Assembly (NCBI GenBank): GCA_026874595.1
Contig: CM049311.1
Location: 5,865,676-5,929,675 of the forward strand
Source: Sipunculus nudus
Taxonomy: Eukaryota > Annelida > Sipuncula > Golfingiida > Sipunculidae
Length of the DNA stretch: 64,000 nt
Direction of reading: 5' to 3'
The notes below the pieces were generated by a model that was not told where the DNA came from, made no database searches, and saw nothing but the letters and a program-made list of their open reading frames with translations. The position numbers and the translations under genes are program-made. How positions within the stretch are numbered: the first letter of the stretch is position 1; each line of letters opens with the position of its first letter. Below are positions 14,301-23,300 of this stretch, in pieces.

Positions 14301-17300
14301 TGAATGGTAGCACTAGACATATTGAAGATTAATTATTGACAGCATTCGGATAGTAGGATTATTTATGAAAGGATACTCGTCAACACCCATTCACCATTAC
14401 AAAGTGCAAATTTTCACAAACTGTAATTACGGCTCTCCGGGCCGGACACTGATCACAAAGCACGAACAACAGTCCTTGATGGAAAGCTTATTTTTTCCTA
14501 GTTGACCTGCCAATCTCAACTTAATAATGATTATGTTATCAACACATTTATATAAATAAACAACAATTTCGATACTGTATATTTACACATAACATTCCAA
14601 TGGTTCACGCTTGTACCGGGGCTGTCGCTTTGACCAAAACAGATCATATGAGGTCATGACGCCACCTCATGGAAAATAAATGAACAAAACTAGTACTCGC
14701 GAGGTCTGTCCGCCTTAGAGGGTTGTAATATGAACTGGATCTGTTGGCTGGACGGGAAAGTTTGTCTGTTGTCCGGCATAGTGAGTTGTCCACCTTACTG
14801 AGTTTCCGTTAAACATAATATAGAGGAAAATTGAAGGGACTGAGATTTAGTGTCCGCAATAGTGAGTTGTCCGCGTGACTGAGTTGTCCGCAAGTAGGAG
14901 TTTCACTGTATATGTTAATCTCTGTGTAGTTTGTGATAATTATAAAAGCCTATGTAACAAGCGACTGAAGGCCAGTTTTTATAATTGGAAGATTGTTTGA
15001 TGTATGATAATGCATACCTTTGATTGCCAAGCTCTCAAACAGTCATTGGCATGTTTAGTTCCAGTGTGGTTATATGATAATTAAAGTCATTATATGCTTG
15101 ATCAAATATGCCAGGGCTGTGAACACGTAATCAGATTTATTGTACTTGTTATAGTAAGGCATTGTCATTGTTATAGTTAAATAATACTAACCTATGACAC
15201 TCTCTCTCTATGACTGGAATCTGCCCTCTGTTATTTTAGTGTTTTATTTTATATGTTAGTTTAGTTTTGGTGTGGTTGTTTGTTATTCTTAATCACTATG
15301 TTTGCATGTCATTTTTGTAACATAACCTGTTAGTGGGTTTGTAAGCTTTGGTGTATAATGCTCCTCTTATGTATGTATGTCATCTCTTTTCTTCCCACCT
15401 TTACAGCAGCCCCATGGGATCAGGTTTGCCTGCCATGTGACTATTATTTCCAGAGCTTTAACAAAACATCAGCTGGATTCCAAACCACCCTCTAAATTCA
15501 ACAGACAACACTTACTTCACTGCTTTCTTCAGCAGTTCAGGATTGATGTTGTATTACAAAATTCATGAAAACTGTCTTCGGAATCCTTTCAGATAGCTGT
15601 ATTACAGAATGACAATTCATTGAATAGTGAATTTTCATTTGCTTGCTAAACAACTAGTTTAGGATTCTTCTAGTAATGGAGTCCTGTTCATCTTGTAACT
15701 GTTTTTATTTGATGATTCATAAGATATCCCATTTAAGGTTGTTTCATCTTACAGTTAGTGAATTGATTCAAAAGGATCAAGCTTTTCCTGACATCACTGA
15801 TAATTAGCAGTGGTTAAACAATGAATCAGTATATGACAAGGTGAATGACTTTTGTGGTTTAACATTATGAAAGTGAGTTTTGATAATTATCATAACAAAG
15901 TTCTGCCTTTATGCTTAAGTTCATTAAACAATAATGAAACTTTGAACTTAGTGGTATATCCTTCAAGATAAAATCTTCACTTATAAAGATGTGTTCACTA
16001 TGTAGCAACTGTAAAATGGTTATGTTTTTAATATGTAGCTTCTGTAGCAGTGCAATGTATAAAAAAAAGTAATAAAGAAAAATATATTAATTTCTAATAA
16101 TTTATTAGCCAAAATACTGTAACATGTAAAATAAAGTATCAATAAAGCCAAACTGATATGCTATTTGAAATGTGTTGGATGTTTACATTACAGATGGTTC
16201 AAATAACTTGTCAAATACATCTACACTTGATGTTGAATTTGAACTTGAAGTGGGCCAGATACAAATTTGCTTACACTAAGAACATTTTGCTGAATATTGT
16301 AGACAACATCCTTGTATTTCAAATAAGGGTTTTACTGTCTAGACATACTACCTGGCATAAGTATTTTTCTCAAATGCTGGCACTGTCGTATCCAGCTGTA
16401 GGAGTATATAGATAAGAACTATTTAAAATTTTGTTTTATTTACTTCAGATTATTCACAAGGTTTTGGTGGCAAGTTTGGCGTACAGCAAGATCGTGTTGA
16501 CAAATCAGCAAAGGGATGGAGTGAACAAACAAAGTCAGAACTCCACCCATCACAGGTAGACATGAAGAAGGGCTTCGGTGGAAAGTTCGGAGTTGAAAAA
16601 GAGAGTCAAGATGAAGTGTGTGGTAGTTTTAATTTCTTTTAAATTATTGTGTGCATTTATGTATTTTATTACTGTTAATCACATGGTTACAGCTAAAAGG
16701 CTTAAAAAGTAAATCATCAAGATTGATTTATGTATCTGCTTGTACTTATTTGATATTTTTGTATTGGTTATATTTTTGTTAAATTGAAATAATCAGTTTG
16801 AAGGTTTAAATGAAATTGTCAGTCTTATTATAAATGTTCTGGTAACAGTTTTCATCTATTGATTGCCCATTGGTAACACAGATATGACATCACACCTGGC
16901 ACCAACCAAATAGTGCAAAAATAAAAAAAAAAAAACACTATTTCTCCTTAGGTTGGTACATGGCCAAAACAAATTTTAATTATGTACATTTTTTACCGAA
17001 TACTGATATCATCTATGTAATGGACTCAGGAGTTGCCATATTTTCACTGTTAATGTATGAATATGAAGTTAAAGCTCTCTTAAGCAAATTATCTATTCTG
17101 TGTACAGTAGAAGTCTACTATAGTTAAACTAATACCAAATAAAGCCCACTTGATTTGAACCCCAGATAAATTGTTTTTAGGTTGGTCGTTTTGACTTTGA
17201 TACAACCTGATGTTTCAGAGTGCACATGGTTACGATCGTGAGAAGGTTGAAGGTGTTTCAGGAGCATACGAGAAGACTAAACCAGACACTTCAGGTAAGG

Positions 17301-20300
17301 CCATAGTAATACCATATGACAGTGTGATAAAAGACCACTGTTAGGCCATAACACTTAAAAAAACTGAATACTGACAAAATTCTGTCACCAAACCTTGTTG
17401 CTATGTTATGTGTGTGTGTATCAGACACTTTTTGGCACTGACAAAACCTTGTTTCTCAGTCATTGCTGTTTGTGTTTCAAAAACTTAGAATTACAGAGAG
17501 TATCTGTTGACCGCTGGTTGATAAGGTACTAGGTACCATTACTGGTACCAAGTGAGTATTTCGTGGTGTGCTGTGTATTTCTATATGGTAAAACAGTACC
17601 TTCACCCTGCATATGTTAATATGGCACGGTAATCATACATGATATTAACAATGATACATTTTGTTGGATCTAATTACAATACACACCAGCGTAAGCCAAT
17701 TATTGACTAAATTGTCCACAGGTTCGGCTGGTGCTAGGAGTCTTGCATCACGATTCGAGAACATGGCCAAGTCTGGTGAGGAAGAGGCCAGGAAGAAGGC
17801 TGAGGAGGAGAAAGCTCGACGGAAAGCTCGGGAGCAGCGAGAGAGGGAAGCAGCAGAGAAACAGGCACAGAAAGAACAAGAACAAGCAGCGCAGGCAGCC
17901 CAGGAGGAGGCTGAGAGGCAGGCGGCGCAGAGTCTGGAACAGGTAGGCCACATCAGGAGGACATCGTTATCTGTGCATCATGCATGATGTTGAATATGGA
18001 AATAATGTGTTTATTGGGGCTTTCACTGTTCATGTGAAAGCTCCAATTTGTTGACGTGTTAAGTTGGTTTTATTTTGATTTAACACCAAGGTTTGGTTCA
18101 AAAGCAAATGCATTTAAAATTAAAAGTTCTTCTGATTTTCTGCTTGTATCAATTTAATGAGCATAGACTTTAAATTTTTAAACAGAATATATGTTAACAT
18201 GTTAAATATGTTAACATGAATTATTTTAAGATTTGCAGTCAAGGAAAAATCTTAACACCAGCAGCCATACAGAACAGAAAATTACACATAGTTGAAACAT
18301 GATTGTGATTAAAGTGTCTATCTGTGGGAATTTAAATCTGCTTAATTTAAGTTCTGAACAAAGAATACTTGAAACCTACAGTTGTCTACAGACAGTTTTT
18401 TAAGTACATTTTCTTTTGAGTGTGGTAAATTGAATATTTGTATTTAAAAGCTGCGCCTTGCTTTTGATCCCTGTCATGTTTGTCATTACAAGCCACTTGG
18501 CTGACACAAGTGTTAAGCTGTTTCTTATTATATTTGACATACCATAGTGTTGGTGCATGGTATGTGCAAGCTTTGATTTTGTTTGAGTTTTTCTTGTGAG
18601 GTTAATTGAACTTACCTTTCCAAAGTTATAATAAAAATGTTGTATTTGATTGACAGTTAAAAAGGATAATCTAAATGTTGTTTGGTGTGCAGTGTCTTAG
18701 AAATGATGGAAAGTCAACTTGTATAAGATGAATGAAATTAGTTTTGTTTCAATATCAGTAGGCTCAACACACAGTATTAATAAACAATATCATATGGTAT
18801 ATGCCAGATTTGCCACCTTAAAATAATCTGAACCATGTTTTGTCTATGTGAGTGCCCTTTTGAGTAGATCCAATGATGTCGCAGATAACTGATATATGAA
18901 TGCTGGAACTTTCATAAATTGTGTCAGCCAAGTGATTTCACATGAAAGGAATTCAAAGTTATTTCTTATAGCCTTTGTGATAAAAATTATTGATTTTAAT
19001 AATTTTGATTAATTAATTAAATATCTATTTGATATCTATTTGAAACATTAAAAACAGAGTTTTCTTAATGCTGCATGTATGACTTTGGTAAAAGAAAAAA
19101 GTTGCAGTAATGATGGATAATTTGTAATATTATATCAGAAACAGTTTTTTTCTTGAGATATTGCACAGCAGATATTGGATAATGGCTCCCAACCAAAATC
19201 TATTGAATTCCTTATATGTGTTAAGTGATTATATATTTTATCTTTATGTTTTTTTCATGTTGTATATTGGGTGGTTTGCTGTAGTTACATGTTTGTTGTG
19301 TTATACACATTTGGATACTAATATCATGACTAATATGACCTGCTGTGTGTTTGTTGCATTGGGTTTTAATTTTAATCTCATGTAACCATGTTTAACCATT
19401 TAACCATTAGAGAAGGTGAACTGTGGTGACACTTGGCTATGGTGTAACCATAGTAACACATTTCATCATAGCATGCACATGCATGACTTTACTAAACAAA
19501 ACAAGTTTATTCATTGAATTATTCTAACTCTATTAACCAATACCAGCCAGAATTTTTGGGCTTCATTTAAGAAAATGGGATAAATGGGCTTTTCACCTTT
19601 TGAACCTGGGAAGAAAATCCTATTTATATCTTGTCTAGGATTTGGTTAGTTTTAGTGATAAAAGAGCCAAACATTGGACAAGTTGATTGAAATTTCTGGT
19701 TTAGGTTTGTGCAGCTAAGCTGTCGGTATTATAAATATAGCAGACATTCACAATGTGCATGTCTACAGGAGCGCGGTACCACCTCTGTCCAACAGGGAAG
19801 TGCACCACTCCCACCCACTACACAGCAACAAACAGTGTCTCCATCTGGTGTTGAGTCTTATTATGAAGATGCTAACTCTGTGCAGGTAGAGGCAAAAGAT
19901 GCCCCAGATGAGAATCTTTACCAGGTAACCTTGGACACGTAGCAAAACTGAACAAATTTGCAGTTATTAAAATATGTTGCATCTAATCGTTAATTCAATG
20001 AAGTGATTTCAGTTTAAGGTGCTGTCTGGGATAAATTAATTCAGTTGATTTAAATTCATGGATAATTATCAGTAAGACTGTTGGCTGTGATTAGCAAAGA
20101 ATCATTCTTGTTTGTATATGAATACACCCCAAATCAATCTGTTTGAATAATTACACCCCAGATCACTGTATGAATCATTACACCCAAAATCACTCTGTAT
20201 ATTGCTGAAATGACATCAATCTGCACAACTTATTAATGTCTGAAATTACACTACTTCTGGTAATAAGTTTATGTATTTTATAAATATTTTTTTAAAACAT

Positions 20301-23300
20301 TTTTTTCTCAGATAAATAATCCTCAAATGTGTGTTGCAGAAGAGATATGAAAACTGAATAATCACTGCACTATATATATCCTTCAATTTCCAGAGCAATT
20401 ATAATGATTGCCTGACAGTACTTTGAAAAAAAAGACAAAATGCTTTGATGCTGGTGAATATAACCACCAGTAACCAAAATTCATGCACAGACAGTGTTGA
20501 TAAGATATGCTGTCAACTAGGTAAATATTTAGGACAACAGGGAAACATTAAGACAGGTTTTTGCTGCTACAATTGGTTGCATCATTTTTTTTTCATGATT
20601 ACTACTATACTGTGTTAGAACAGACAGGAAGCAAATATTCAGCTGTATGTTAAAATCCATATATGGTCATTGATGAGTACTGTAAACTATAAAGACAATC
20701 AGGCCTAAATTGGTGACTCATCACAAGCAATGCAGTGTTTGTATGGCAATTAAGGTTTGTTTGGCAGAAATGTTGTTGATCCTGATTTTAAATAAAAGTC
20801 AGTAACACTAAACACATTAAAAACAACCATCTGCAAGTTGTGAATTCCAATTTTATCACTGTTCTGTCAGCTTTCACATAGAATTGATTGATATTGAAAC
20901 TCTGATTAAGAACTCTCTGTGTTTAGTGTGTATGATAGCTTGGCCCTAACAATCTGGAACTGTTGCCTCTGTTGTGTTTACAAACAACAAATGGTGAAAA
21001 GTATATATCGTTAATGAAGGGAAAATAAATCTGATAAACATATACTTTCCTTTTGTCAGTTATGCATTGTTCCAAGTTTCAGTTTACTGTCCAATGGTTT
21101 TAATTTTATATTTACAGCAGCATTGCTTCCATCCATGGATTAGTGTCTATATTCACTAACATGGTCATACATACAGGGTGTTTTTTTTTTGGCTTAGATG
21201 TATTCACTGTGATAAGTGCCTCACAACTACAAATTTTATTTCAAAGTTTTCATACACTTATAGGGTCTATAAAATGATGAAATCTTGTTTGTGAAATTTG
21301 AATACTTAAAAGATCATGGAATTTAGAGAAAATGCATAAAACTAATGGAATTTTGTTTTCTAACAGTTTTGAACTTCCTTCCTCAATGCCTCAGTGTCAT
21401 TATTAAATCACATTTAAATTGTCCATGCATAGTTATGTGCAGTATACCTGTTAAAAAAAATAAAACTTCTAAATCTTATAAATCTACTTATTGTCTTAAT
21501 CATGTACTTAAAATGCACAGCTCTTGTTTCATTAATGTCTGGACATTTAGGACCTGCATCAAAAGTTGTCAAATTGTAAATGGTCCTTAAACATCATGCA
21601 AAATTCATTAAATATTAAATTTGAGTAAATAAACCCTGTTTTGGACTGTTTAGTGTATCTGTTGATTTGCAGATTTGATTTTGTTCTACAATATTTTGTA
21701 TCTAAAGGTCTTTGTTTGACCAGGGAGAAGAATTGTTATTTCCTTGGCTAAATAAGGAATAATTTGGTATAATATATCATCATTGACCTGCAGTTTTCTG
21801 GAACAGATGCAAACTAAAACATCACAAATTCTGTTCACTTGCACTGCAATAAAACAATTACTTTTTTCATAATTTTCTCAAGAAATGTTTACAAACAGTG
21901 TAGATGTATTTATTGCCAATTTTCAGTCCGGTTTTGCAGAGACCGATCAGGATGAATGGGTATAAAACATGATGTATTTACATAGCATGTTACTTCATTT
22001 CATCTGATGTTTCAAATTATCTCCATACCTTCAAACATGCACATATTTCCCTCAGTGAATAACACAATATTTCATGTTCAGTGTTAACTGCACACTTTAT
22101 ATAACAAGATATGAATCCCATGTTCAAAAGAATTTGCAGTTCAGTGTAAATTATCATATTTTTTAACCTTTTCCAAATTGTCCCAAGGCATAAAGATAGT
22201 GTAACTTTATTTCCTCTCAATTAATTCCCCATTGCTCCCCCTTAAACAAGTACTGGGTACTGCATATGCAACCAGTCAAAAACGCAGCTACACATTGCAC
22301 AGTACATTTATTTGTGACTACCTACCTTTCTTGTAGGGAGATCTTTGAAAAGTTGATGCTCTTTAATAAACATGTATGCCCGGGGGGGGGGGGGGGGGGG
22401 GGGGGTTAATACTTTTTCCCATATTCTTAAAGTGTTCACCATGAAATCCAATGGCAGCTCTGGTATCACTTTTACGTCAAAGGAAACGTGTATTGTTTTG
22501 GTACCAAAATTGCATACCTGATAAGGTAGTTTTAGTTTAACATTGCATGAATGTCAAGGTGTCCGTGGCAAGGGTGATGGTTGCATGAATGGAGCATGTA
22601 ATTGAAATTTACTTGTAGCATGAACAAGGGCAAGCAAACATCCTGGAAAACTAATCAACCTGAAACTTTTGTCACACCTTGTGTGCATAGACTTTCAAAC
22701 GTGTGTGGGGGGTTAGGGGGGGGTGATATGCACTTTGTACTCAGAGAAGCCGGAACTGGGAGGCAAAAATTCCAGTTTTGCCACTGGCTTTAACCAACCC
22801 CCGTTTTGTAGATAATTACTGTCTATAGCCAGTAGTCATTTGATTTAAAATAATTAAGAAGACAGAGACAGTATAGTGCATGACCTTATTAAAAGGAATT
22901 AAGAAAATGCACTGTAGATCACTGGTTTAATAGGGATTGCTGTCTGGACCTGCTGACCTAAAAACTAATTGATTTCTTGAGCATTTTGTGATGCAATCAC
23001 AATCAGTAAGGGGAAGATCTAGCTGACTGTAGGGCATAATTAACCTAAGGTATATCTTGTATATCTGGAGCTGTGATACCCCAAAGTACATTTATATTTT
23101 TAGTTTGAAAAAAAACTGCCAACATTCCCCTTGCTGAAATGAAAAACAATGCATTTTGCCCTCAAAAGTTAAATGTCCTTTTTGTATCCATTTTTATCTT
23201 GATGTTTTTATATCAGTAATCTTGGTCTTTTAGTTCAACAGTCTTTGTAGTTTCTGATCAGATTATTTCCCATCTTCATGATGAATGTTTCCCTTACACT

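Larger units (their letters stand above)
9754..16448 (+). other. Cortactin large intron (6.7 kb)
   Basis: Contains decayed units of the GGTGGCGCCACC repeat family (about 10380-10780 and 11740-12200), a TA-flanked MITE (13971-14908) and otherwise AT-rich sequence. An open frame near 15377 has an acceptor-like site but no cortactin similarity. Confidence 0.7.

Noticed and set aside
15377-15568. 63-residue frame after an acceptor-like site in the large cortactin intron
   Set aside because: No cortactin similarity, no matching donor in phase, and the flanking repeat exons already join perfectly.
17645-17953. Long minus-strand frame rich in Cys/Ser/Ala opposite the cortactin helical exon
   Set aside because: It is the shadow of the Glu/Arg/Ala-rich coding exon on the + strand.
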